From a virus, in the IMG/VR virus record IMGVR_UViG_3300010371_000029, positions 1-64,000 of that record: a stretch of DNA of 64,000 nt. The stretch is one strand, 5' to 3'. Below the pieces are notes generated by a model. That model had not been told where the DNA came from, searched no databases, and saw only the letters and a program-made list of their open reading frames with translations. Below, in pieces: positions 6,349-13,109 of this stretch (its first letter is position 1; each line of letters begins with the position of its first letter). The translations under genes were made by a program, and so were the position numbers.

Positions 6349-6545
6349 GAAGATAATCCTTTTGGTCTTATAACTTCTGGCCCAACTTCTTCAATATATT
6401 TATCGTTATAAGGTATTGGGTCACCTATTTTTATCCAGCAAGGATATTTTTCATTCCAAGATGCAATTTCCCACCGACATGTTTCATGAATATCACCAAA
6501 TTGTTGGTATTTTATTTTTACCCAATAATAACCTGAAGTTCTCAT
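6345..6545 (-). CDS. GYYWVR-type small phage protein
   Basis: 66 residues: MRTSGYYWVKIK, a Trp/Cys patch (CRWEIASWNEKYPCWIKIG), an acidic turn and IEEVGPEVIRPKG. It has the same layout as 5641-5829 and as the first 65 residues of 4011-4694. ATGA overlaps at both ends tie it to its neighbours. Function unknown. Confidence 0.65.
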   Translation of the reverse strand: MRTSGYYWVKIKYQQFGDIHETCRWEIASWNEKYPCWIKIGDPIPYNDKYIEEVGPEVIRPKGLSS

Positions 6546-6700
6546 GACTTAAATATCTTCTCCATTTCCCACAATATTTTATCAATATCTTTCCCTAAAC
6601 GAGGAGTGGCTATTAATCCCGCCACCCATATTAGACAAACAGCAACGTACATTAAAACCAACACAAAGGAGTTTTGAATTACAAAGAGTAATTTACACAT
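6542..6700 (-). CDS. Small single-helix membrane protein, 52 aa
   Basis: ATG at 6700 with AAGG eight bases upstream; TGA overlaps the next gene's ATG (ATGA). Residues about 4-31 are almost entirely hydrophobic (LLFVIQNSFVLVLMYVAVCL and on), followed by a short soluble tail with a charged helix (GKDIDKILWEMEKIFKS). A likely inner-membrane anchor protein expressed from the same promoter as the array. No family recognised. Confidence 0.6.
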   Translation of the reverse strand: MCKLLFVIQNSFVLVLMYVAVCLIWVAGLIATPRLGKDIDKILWEMEKIFKS

Positions 6701-6701
6701 T

Positions 6702-6878
6702 TTATCTACCTTTCGGCCTCCCCACCCGTTTTTCTATTCCCATTCGTTGACGCATCTTTTTAACCGCCCAAATAGATACTGGCGACCCCCTCATTTGGGT
6801 TAGTATAGATGCTACCTTCCTATCTATTATAGAGTGCCCAAGCTCTTTTATCAACGCTAACTCTTTATCTGACCACAT
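6702..6878 (-). CDS. Small DNA-binding protein with AT-hook-like tail, 58 aa
   Basis: First gene after the promoter at 6905-6933. ATG at 6878 with AAAGGGG about 8 bases upstream. Residues 1-48 look like a short helix-turn-helix of the kind used to scan DNA (WSDKELALIKELG..IDRKVASILTQ..SPVSIWAVKKMRQRMG). The last residues, VGRPKGR, match the AT-hook core GRP with flanking basic residues. It is likely a regulator of this operon or of host DNA; the target is unknown. Confidence 0.6.
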   Translation of the reverse strand: MWSDKELALIKELGHSIIDRKVASILTQMRGSPVSIWAVKKMRQRMGIEKRVGRPKGR

Positions 6879-6904
6879 TTAGATGTCCCCTTTCTTTTAG
6901 GTGT

Positions 6905-6933
6905 ATTATACCACGGGACTGCGCCCATGTCAA
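6905..6933 (-). promoter_or_regulatory. Consensus sigma70-type promoter for leftward operon
   Basis: Minus-strand TTGACA at 6928-6933, exactly 17 bases, then TATAAT at 6905-6910. All twelve box bases match the bacterial housekeeping consensus. Transcription would start near 6898, about 20 bases before the ATG at 6878. No other promoter of this quality is visible in 874-6878, so the whole array is probably one early or host-polymerase-driven transcript. Confidence 0.8.
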
Positions 6934-7012
6934 GAAGATTTTTTAATTTTTCTAAAAAAGATGGCCCAAAAAGTGGTTATCATTACTATATTAGTTATAC
7001 ACGGAGAACACT

Positions 7013-7165
7013 ATGACAAATATTAGGTCCGAACTAATAATTAAAGAGTCAGCCGAGTTAGAGTCTGTACTTGCTTCCACGAAAGAAAGTGTGGAACCCG
7101 ACTTTAGCACTATGACAGAAAAGGAAGTGGAAGCATGGATATTGGCCCACACGAAATCTCAATAA
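7013..7165 (+). CDS. Short acidic protein, 50 aa, first rightward gene
   Basis: ATG with GGAG six bases upstream; TAA at 7163-7165. Charged and Ser/Glu-rich, probably helical, ending in a Trp-containing segment (EKEVEAWILAHTKSQ). Its last 31 bases overlap the start of the sigma-like gene in another frame, suggesting translational coupling. No family recognised. Confidence 0.5.
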   Translation: MTNIRSELIIKESAELESVLASTKESVEPDFSTMTEKEVEAWILAHTKSQ

Positions 7166-7692
7166 TAGAGAAAATTTCTAAACGTTTCTCAAAAAAGTTC
7201 CGGTTCGGCTATCACGACACGGAAGATATAGAACAACAGGCGGCCCTTTATGCCTTAGAGGGGATTAAGGCTTACCTACCAGAGAAGGGTGACCTTGAAA
7301 ATTTCCTCTGCGTTCATGTTCGTAATCGTTTGATGAACTTCAAACGCGATAACTACTTCCGATTGGACGCGCCATGTACTGGCTGCCCCTTTAATAAAAA
7401 CGACGTTTGTACCGCCTTTGAGGACAAGATGGATTGTGAGCTATTCGCCGCTTGGCTACGGAAACGTGAAGTTAGGAAGAACCTAATGAACCCGGCCGAA
7501 TCATATTACGAGAGCGGCAGCCACGCCCCTAATGAGATTGACCGCCGCGAAACCCTTTCCAAGATTAATTCCCGGTTAGACCCACTTCTTCGGGCCGATT
7601 TTCTCCGCATCCTTGACGGGGTGGCTGTCCCCAAACATAGAAAGAATAAAGTTAGGCAAGCTGTTCAGGAGATTTTAGATGGTAAAGCGTAA
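7135..7692 (+). CDS. Sigma factor-like transcription protein
   Basis: 185 residues. Residues about 22-76 resemble sigma70 region 2: YHDTEDIEQQAALYALEGI, then a helix with a run of Phe/Leu and VRNRLMNFKRDNYFR, the part that in sigma factors binds polymerase and the -10 element. It is followed by CTGCPFNKNDVC, then a further Cys (residue 102) a few residues on. This is a possible four-Cys metal site not standard for sigma factors. The C-terminal LDPLLRADFLRILDGV..RKNKVRQAVQEIL could be a degenerate region 4 helix-turn-helix. A likely role is directing late transcription of the rightward genes it heads. Family assignment is by pattern only. Confidence 0.55.
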   Translation: MDIGPHEISIIEKISKRFSKKFRFGYHDTEDIEQQAALYALEGIKAYLPEKGDLENFLCVHVRNRLMNFKRDNYFRLDAPCTGCPFNKNDVCTAFEDKMDCELFAAWLRKREVRKNLMNPAESYYESGSHAPNEIDRRETLSKINSRLDPLLRADFLRILDGVAVPKHRKNKVRQAVQEILDGKA

Positions 7693-8542
7693 ATATTTAA
7701 CAAATCAGGAGAGTGAGTTCATTCGGGCAAACTTCACCACCATGACAGACCGCGAAATCGCGGAAAAATTAGACCGGCGCGTCGCGACGGTAACTAAATT
7801 TAGACAGCGGTTCGGTTTAAATAAGCCCGATACCCCTCAGGGTAAGATAAGAGAGAAGGAGGTTGCCCCGGAGGTTAAGTTTGAGGAAGAACTTACCCAT
7901 AGTGTCCATTACTTCGAGTTAAAGAAGATGTTTTCGGACGATGAACTAAAAAAATATATCCGGCGGTGGGTCGAACTTAATATGCAGTTCTCGAAGGAGG
8001 GGTTGTTAGCTAGTGAGCGCGAACAGTTGTCCCAACTTGTTAGATTGGAAATTTTAATTGACCGCAACTTTGTCGAACAGCGCCAAGCTATAGAGGAGGG
8101 CGAACGTCTTGAAGTGCTGATACACTTGGAAGAGAAGAAAAAGAATAAAAATATTGATTTAATCATGGATTTACATGCAAAACTTGCAATGGTCCTCGGT
8201 TCAGGAAAGGCTCAACGGAAAGATTTGTTGGACATGCAGGCCAAACACGGCACTATCTTGAAGGACCTTAAAGCTACCCGCGACCAACGGGTTAAGGCAA
8301 TTGCCGACAATAAAGAAACTTTCATGGGTTTCGTAAAAACTATTATGCAGGAGGAAGTAAGGATTAAAGAGGCTAGGGCGATGGAATTAATGAGGTTAGC
8401 AGCGGAAAAGAAGGAAAGAGAGATGATGGAACTATTCGATTATGGTTCGGAGATAGACCGTCTTTTGCTTAATCATGTTAGTGTAAGTCAAGAAGAATCT
8501 AGAGAGGTAGATAATGATAGACAAGAAAACGTACAGGAATAA
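7679..8542 (+). CDS. Probable terminase small subunit (HTH plus coiled coil)
   Basis: 287 residues. Residues 1-50 form a helix-turn-helix (LTNQESEFIRANFTTMTDREIAEKL..RVATVTKFRQRFGL), and the remainder is long, strongly charged helix likely to form coiled coils. DNA-binding N-terminus plus oligomerising helices, placed ahead of the large terminase, fits a small terminase that recognises the packaging site. The 3' end runs into a homing endonuclease inserted at 8514, so the last nine residues may not be the ancestral ones. Confidence 0.45.
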   Translation: MVKRKYLTNQESEFIRANFTTMTDREIAEKLDRRVATVTKFRQRFGLNKPDTPQGKIREKEVAPEVKFEEELTHSVHYFELKKMFSDDELKKYIRRWVELNMQFSKEGLLASEREQLSQLVRLEILIDRNFVEQRQAIEEGERLEVLIHLEEKKKNKNIDLIMDLHAKLAMVLGSGKAQRKDLLDMQAKHGTILKDLKATRDQRVKAIADNKETFMGFVKTIMQEEVRIKEARAMELMRLAAEKKEREMMELFDYGSEIDRLLLNHVSVSQEESREVDNDRQENVQE

Positions 8543-9614
8543 TCCATATTCAATTGTTGGACAAATTTTTGAACATTTATTGGTATTAGATTTTGTAGGC
8601 ATTATTAATAAACGTAAAACTTTTAAATGTTTATGTGATTGTGGTAGAATAACAAATGTTAGAGGAGACTATTTACTTAATAATTTTACTAAACGGTGTC
8701 AAATAGGAGGTTGTTCTAAACACCATTTAAAGGGTCAAACTATAAATAGGTGGACAATTTTAGAATTTTCTAGAATGAGAGGTACACGTCAATTATGGTG
8801 GTGTAAATGTGATTGTGGAAAAATTAAAGAAAAAGGACTTAGAGAAATAGAACAACATAAAAGTAAGTCGTGCGGCTGTTTTTCTGTTGAAGAGTGTGTA
8901 AAACGAGTGTTAAAAGATTTAACGAATAAAGAATATCCAGGTTTTAAGGTTTTGAAACGTTCAGAGAGTTGGAATAAAAGTCAATTAAGATATTTATGCA
9001 GGTGTAGATGTGGCAATGAATTTACTGCACAAGGTCAAAGTATTAGACAAGGTATAACAACGGGATGTGGTTGTTTTAAAGCAATTTTACATAAAAGCAG
9101 ATTATCTCAATTAGAAAAATTAGGTAAAAGTGATAAACAAAGAGTCAAATATAAAAAGAAATATAAAATTTGGAAAGATGAGGTTTTTAAAAGAGATAAT
9201 AGGAGTTGTGTAGTATGTGGCAATAAATGTTCTACTATTCATGCCCATCATCTTAATGGATTTCATTGGTGTACTTTTAGAGAAAAATTTGATATTAATA
9301 ATGGTGTTACTTTGTGCGGCGAAAAACATGGATGTCATATGACTTTTCATAAAATATATGGGACAAAGTATAATACTAAAATTCAATTTGAACAATTTTT
9401 ATTAAATTATAACGAACAGCAGGAATGGCTTAGACAAAACAATATTATACTAGCTTTATCGGATAATAAAAATGGTAACAGTGTCACAGAAGGAAATGGC
9501 AGCGGCTTGGCTGACGCATCAAATGTTGAACGAGTCGGGGCGGAAGATACTAGTTCGCGCCCCATTGGAGGAGGGGAAAATATTAATCAAGGAAGTGGCG
9601 GCCCGGCTAGCTGA
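8514..9614 (+). CDS. HNH homing endonuclease with Cys-rich repeat modules
   Basis: Three tandem modules with CxCDCG...CGC-type Cys spacing (residues about 35-70, 85-125 and 160-195) probably bind zinc and DNA. They are followed by an HNH nuclease at about 225-290: FKRDNRSCVVCG, HAHHLNGF, NNGVTLCGEKHGCHMTFH. Base composition is much more AT-rich than its neighbours. The last about 47 residues are a Gly/Ser/Asn-rich read-through into the next gene in another frame. Its ATG uses the end of the small terminase gene. A free-standing mobile nuclease rather than a phage functional gene. Confidence 0.8.
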   Translation: MIDKKTYRNNPYSIVGQIFEHLLVLDFVGIINKRKTFKCLCDCGRITNVRGDYLLNNFTKRCQIGGCSKHHLKGQTINRWTILEFSRMRGTRQLWWCKCDCGKIKEKGLREIEQHKSKSCGCFSVEECVKRVLKDLTNKEYPGFKVLKRSESWNKSQLRYLCRCRCGNEFTAQGQSIRQGITTGCGCFKAILHKSRLSQLEKLGKSDKQRVKYKKKYKIWKDEVFKRDNRSCVVCGNKCSTIHAHHLNGFHWCTFREKFDINNGVTLCGEKHGCHMTFHKIYGTKYNTKIQFEQFLLNYNEQQEWLRQNNIILALSDNKNGNSVTEGNGSGLADASNVERVGAEDTSSRPIGGGENINQGSGGPAS

Positions 9615-9738
9615 GACGGAACTTTCCTTTAAATTTATGATAACATCTAACGATAATCAACTGTATTTTCGCTCTAACAAAATTTTTCTTAACTTTAACG
9701 ACGATAATTTCACACACCGATTAAATCTGGGGGAATAA
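9472..9738 (+). CDS. Hypothetical protein, 88 aa
   Basis: A soluble protein with an amphipathic first half (KEMAAAWLTHQML..) and a beta-rich second half (FKFMITSNDNQLYFRSNKIFLNF). It overlaps the read-through tail of the inserted nuclease by 143 bases; I take this frame as the real one because its hydrophobic pattern is protein-like. It was probably adjacent to the small terminase before the insertion. No family recognised. Confidence 0.55.
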   Translation: MVTVSQKEMAAAWLTHQMLNESGRKILVRAPLEEGKILIKEVAARLAETELSFKFMITSNDNQLYFRSNKIFLNFNDDNFTHRLNLGE

Positions 9739-9739
9739 A

Positions 9740-10759
9740 ATGGAAAATAGGAAAGCTGCTGTAACTGGTGCAAATGGACAAACGGGCTCATATCTTTGTG
9801 AACACCTCCTTGAACGTGGATATAGGGTTTTTGGCATCGTAAGGCGGTCCAGTACCGACACCACTGAAAGATTAACTAATATTTTAAATAATCCAGATTT
9901 TGAATTAATTACTTGTGATATTACTGACGGACCCGGAATTACTAATATTATAAGGACTACAAAATGTCACGAACTTTATAACTTGGCTGCGCAAAGTCAT
10001 GTTGGAATTAGCTTTACGGCGGCCCATAGTACATTCGAGGTAACTGGGGCTGCTATTATTCACCAACTAGAAGCTATTAAACAATTTTCACCTAATACTC
10101 ATTTTTTGCAAGCCTCTAGTAGTGAAATTTTTGGAACCAACGGAATAGAAACTGGGCAGAATGAAGATACTTCATTTGCTCCGCAGTCACCCTACGCGGC
10201 GGCAAAAACATTCTCAGAACACATGGTTAAAATTTATAGACAGGCTTACAAACTCCATATTTCTTCAACGATTGCTTTTAATCATGAATCCCCTCGTCGT
10301 GGGTTGGAGTTTGTCACTAGAAAGGTTACTAACTATATCGGAAAATTAAAAAATGGATTAATTAATGAACCGTTAAAATTGGGTAATTTAAATGCGTATA
10401 GGGACTGGTCCCACGCAAAAGACGTAGCGGCGGCTATGCATCTTGTAACTCAATATAAAACCGCAGATACCTACGTTGTTAGTAGCGGCGAAACATATTC
10501 GGTGGAACATTTTGTACGATTAGCATTTAAACTTGTCGATTTAGACTGGAAAGAACACGTTGTTATTGATAAAAATCTATTTAGGCCATTAGAAGTTCCA
10601 TTTTTGAAAGGCGATTCTACTAAGATTAGAACCCTTTTAGGGTGGAGACCAAATTATTCATTTTTGGAGTTATGTCAAGAAATGATAGATAGCGACATTC
10701 AAAAATATGGCAAAAAAACGTCGAAGACTTCGCAAACGTCGCCCGTATTCCAAATATAA
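9740..10759 (+). CDS. gmd: GDP-mannose 4,6-dehydratase
   Basis: 339 residues, full length for the family. It has the NAD(P)-binding motif TGANGQTGSYL (9-19), YNLAAQSHVG (80-89), SSSEIFG (126-132), the catalytic YAAAK pair (Tyr152, Lys156), NHESPRRG and LGNLNAYRDWSHAKD. The enzyme converts GDP-D-mannose to GDP-4-keto-6-deoxymannose, the branch point to GDP-fucose, rhamnose or perosamine. Here it is in the late operon, far from the sugar-transfer island at 58-64 kb which could use such a sugar. The last 53 bases overlap the HNH gene. Confidence 0.9.
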   Translation: MENRKAAVTGANGQTGSYLCEHLLERGYRVFGIVRRSSTDTTERLTNILNNPDFELITCDITDGPGITNIIRTTKCHELYNLAAQSHVGISFTAAHSTFEVTGAAIIHQLEAIKQFSPNTHFLQASSSEIFGTNGIETGQNEDTSFAPQSPYAAAKTFSEHMVKIYRQAYKLHISSTIAFNHESPRRGLEFVTRKVTNYIGKLKNGLINEPLKLGNLNAYRDWSHAKDVAAAMHLVTQYKTADTYVVSSGETYSVEHFVRLAFKLVDLDWKEHVVIDKNLFRPLEVPFLKGDSTKIRTLLGWRPNYSFLELCQEMIDSDIQKYGKKTSKTSQTSPVFQI

Positions 10760-11066
10760 ATATAAGGGTCCTAGTAATCGTAACTATAAAGACCCTAGAT
10801 ATGTAGCTTTTCGGCGAGCGGTTAGGAACAGGGATAAATGTTGCCAATTCCCCGGTTGCCGATATAAAGGCAAAAGACTTGAAGTCCACCATATATGCAA
10901 ATTCAGTGATTATCCCGATTTAAGGTACTTGTCCCCCAATGGGGTGGTACTATGCCATTCCCACCATAAATTTGTAACCGGGCATGAAGAAGTATACGAG
11001 GCTTTATTTAAAATGATTGTGGAAATAAATGAAAGGAAAAATCGTGGACCCCATAATTCTATTTAG
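10707..11066 (+). CDS. HNH endonuclease
   Basis: 119 residues. A very basic N-terminus (MAKKRRRLRKRRPYSKYKYK) is followed by a compact HNH domain: FRRAVRNRDKCCQFPGC, RLEVHHICKF, NGVVLCHSHHKFV. Short HNH proteins beside terminase genes are common in tailed phages, where some assist DNA packaging. It could also be a mobile nuclease, but its composition is like the phage genes. It overlaps gmd upstream and the ATP-grasp gene downstream. Confidence 0.8.
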   Translation: MAKKRRRLRKRRPYSKYKYKGPSNRNYKDPRYVAFRRAVRNRDKCCQFPGCRYKGKRLEVHHICKFSDYPDLRYLSPNGVVLCHSHHKFVTGHEEVYEALFKMIVEINERKNRGPHNSI

Positions 11067-11853
11067 ACAATCTTTAGCCGAAGAAGGTGAATTACAAGCT
11101 ATACAAAAATGTTTTCCTAGTTGTTTTTATAGAAGTTCAATACCAAAAGGTTCTTTAGTTATACCACGATATTCTGCTTTGCCCTATTATAAAGAACTAG
11201 AAATGGACGTTAATGCCTTAGGTTCTTCTTTAATTAATAGTTATGAGGAGCATAATTGGGTAGCAAATTTTTACTATTATGAAGTTCTAAAGAACTTTAC
11301 CTTTGAAACATGGGACGACACCAATTTCTACAGGGCTCCCGAAGGAGCCTATGTTGTTAAGGGCAGAACCAACTCTAGAAAACAGAATTGGAACAAACAA
11401 ATGTTCGCGGCATCTAAAAGGGAAGCGATAAATATTGCGGCGGAACTTGCCGGCGACAGTTTAATCGGCCCACAAGGTATAATTTACCGAAAGTACGTTC
11501 CATTAAAAACTTATGGCTATGGATTTAATGGATTACCTTTTACTAACGAGTGGAGATTCTTTTTTCTTGGTAAACGAATGCTGAGTTGTGGTTATTACTG
11601 GTCCAATTCAGAAACTCGCCCCGCAAAGTGCCCACATGAATGTATAGCTTTCGCCCATGAAGTTGCGGACGCCACCCACGAATTTATTCCTTTCTACGTT
11701 TTGGACATTGCCGAAAAAGCTGAAGGCGGCTGGATTTTAGTGGAGATTAACGACGCCTCGATGAGCGGTTTGAGCGATAATAACCCACACGAACTCTACT
11801 CGAATTTAAGGAAAAGAGTATGTCAAGAATACTTCATTCGCCCAATGATTTAA
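11029..11853 (+). CDS. ATP-grasp domain protein (R2K-like)
   Basis: 274 residues. The second half shows an ATP-grasp pattern: PEGAYVVKGRTNSRKQNW (nucleotide-binding Lys), IIYRKYVPL, NEWRFFFLGKRML, and the metal-binding ILVEINDASMSGL. This arrangement fits the R2K/CDC123-like ATP-grasp clade found in phages and bacteria, predicted to join an amino acid or amine to a protein or peptide carboxyl group. Substrate unknown. It overlaps HNH upstream and two GNAT genes downstream, so the ligase and acetyltransferases are made together. Confidence 0.65.
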   Translation: MKGKIVDPIILFRQSLAEEGELQAIQKCFPSCFYRSSIPKGSLVIPRYSALPYYKELEMDVNALGSSLINSYEEHNWVANFYYYEVLKNFTFETWDDTNFYRAPEGAYVVKGRTNSRKQNWNKQMFAASKREAINIAAELAGDSLIGPQGIIYRKYVPLKTYGYGFNGLPFTNEWRFFFLGKRMLSCGYYWSNSETRPAKCPHECIAFAHEVADATHEFIPFYVLDIAEKAEGGWILVEINDASMSGLSDNNPHELYSNLRKRVCQEYFIRPMI

Positions 11854-12263
11854 TTCGCGTTTATAATTTAATTAAAGAAGAGTGGGGTGAAAACTATGCT
11901 AACGAATTTTTTAAAGAATTTAAAACTTGCGATAATATTAATAAAACAATTCTCATTGCTCTTATTGATAATTCCATTGTCGGTTCAGCCACTATTGTTA
12001 AATCTGAGATTGATTTTGACCTTTGGGGAATTACTTGGGTAATAGTAGATAAGGCCCACCGTGGAAAGGGAATAGGGAAAAAACTTATTAATGATTGTGA
12101 ACATTTAATAAGACAATTAGCGTTTTGTCGCTCTCAAAAGTCTATTTACGTTGAACTTACCACTAATAAACCCACCTTTTATGAGAAACTTGGCTATAAA
12201 CAAATAACTGAAATAGGTAAGGGACAAATGATGATTAAGGAGATTAAACCTTGGAAATTCTAA
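11820..12263 (+). CDS. GNAT-family N-acetyltransferase
   Basis: 147 residues. The central strand LWGITWVIVDKAHRGKGIGKKLI carries the acetyl-CoA pyrophosphate-binding R-x-x-G-x-G pattern, and the C-terminal PTFYEKLGYKQI is typical of GNAT enzymes. Acceptor unknown. It is a tandem paralog of the next gene: both have a DLWG/ALWG strand before the CoA loop. It overlaps the ATP-grasp gene by 34 bases. Confidence 0.8.
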   Translation: MSRILHSPNDLIRVYNLIKEEWGENYANEFFKEFKTCDNINKTILIALIDNSIVGSATIVKSEIDFDLWGITWVIVDKAHRGKGIGKKLINDCEHLIRQLAFCRSQKSIYVELTTNKPTFYEKLGYKQITEIGKGQMMIKEIKPWKF

Positions 12264-12667
12264 GGGTCGATGTAAATAAATCTGACTTTGTACTGGATTT
12301 TATTAAATCTCTATACGGCGAAGACGCGCAGCGTTACTTTAATTTAAATCATTGTAACCCATCCTCCATTATTTTCATTGCTCGTAAGAACGAGCAAATA
12401 GTTGGTACAGTATGTATTTTTAAATCCCGTATAGACGTGGCCCTTTGGGGTCTTTCTTTTTTAGTGGTATTACCGGAATTTAGGCGTCAAGGCATTGCAA
12501 CAGCGTTGATAAAAGAATGTGAACAAACTATTATAAAATGTGCCCCATACCCTCAATCAATCTTACTTTCTGCTTACCGACCCGATTTATATTTAAAACT
12601 GGGTTATACCAGGATATGCCGGGCTAATAATAACTATTTAATGTTTAAGGCTTTTAATGGAAACTGA
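12251..12667 (+). CDS. GNAT-family N-acetyltransferase (tandem paralog)
   Basis: 138 residues from a TTG start that overlaps the previous stop. The CoA-binding loop is PEFRRQGIATALI and the C-terminus DLYLKLGYTRI. It shares layout and the LWG strand with the preceding GNAT, so the pair arose by duplication. The acceptor may be a product of the adjacent ATP-grasp ligase, but this is inference from position only. Confidence 0.8.
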   Translation: MEILRVDVNKSDFVLDFIKSLYGEDAQRYFNLNHCNPSSIIFIARKNEQIVGTVCIFKSRIDVALWGLSFLVVLPEFRRQGIATALIKECEQTIIKCAPYPQSILLSAYRPDLYLKLGYTRICRANNNYLMFKAFNGN

Positions 12668-13109
12668 CTTCCTCATCATCAGGGACACTCGCGAACAAAA
12701 AGGACACGGTTATTACTTCGACAATATGGTCACGGAAACCTTAGATGTAGGTGATTACTGCATAAAAGGTTACGAAAATATAATCTTCTTAGACCGCAAA
12801 GCCTCAATTCTTGAATGGGCAAAAAATATTACCGAAGCACGGTTTGAGCGAGAACTTGAACGGGCCATGAACCATCGCTATAAATATTTACTTTTTGAAT
12901 TCTACGCTGAGGAACTTACCAATTTTCCTCACGGTGTTTCCATACCATATAACTTGCGCGGCAAGTTGAAGATGAGTGGGGCATTTCTATTAAAAAGAAC
13001 TTTTGAACTTTGTGTTAAATTTGGAGTTGCACCTATTTTTGCTGGGACAGCCGGGAAACAATTTACTAAAAGTTTATTCAAACGAATTTACGAAAAGGAA
13101 ACCACATGA
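12657..13109 (+). CDS. ERCC4-type nuclease domain protein
   Basis: 150 residues with the XPF/ERCC4 nuclease layout: IIRDTREQKGHGYYF, LDVGDYCI, then LDRKASILEWAKNI in place of the usual ERKxxxD, then a helical ERELERAM. The Asp of DTREQ, GDY and the RK pair are present; the position of the last acidic residue is less regular than in archetypes. Such stand-alone domains in phages are thought to cut branched DNA. It is immediately before the terminase (ATGA overlap), which fits a role in resolving packaging substrates. Confidence 0.75.
   Translation: METDFLIIRDTREQKGHGYYFDNMVTETLDVGDYCIKGYENIIFLDRKASILEWAKNITEARFERELERAMNHRYKYLLFEFYAEELTNFPHGVSIPYNLRGKLKMSGAFLLKRTFELCVKFGVAPIFAGTAGKQFTKSLFKRIYEKETT

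Noticed and set aside
8514-9614. Group I intron carrying the HNH nuclease
   Set aside because: The insert is almost fully occupied by the nuclease frame, leaving no room for a ribozyme core.
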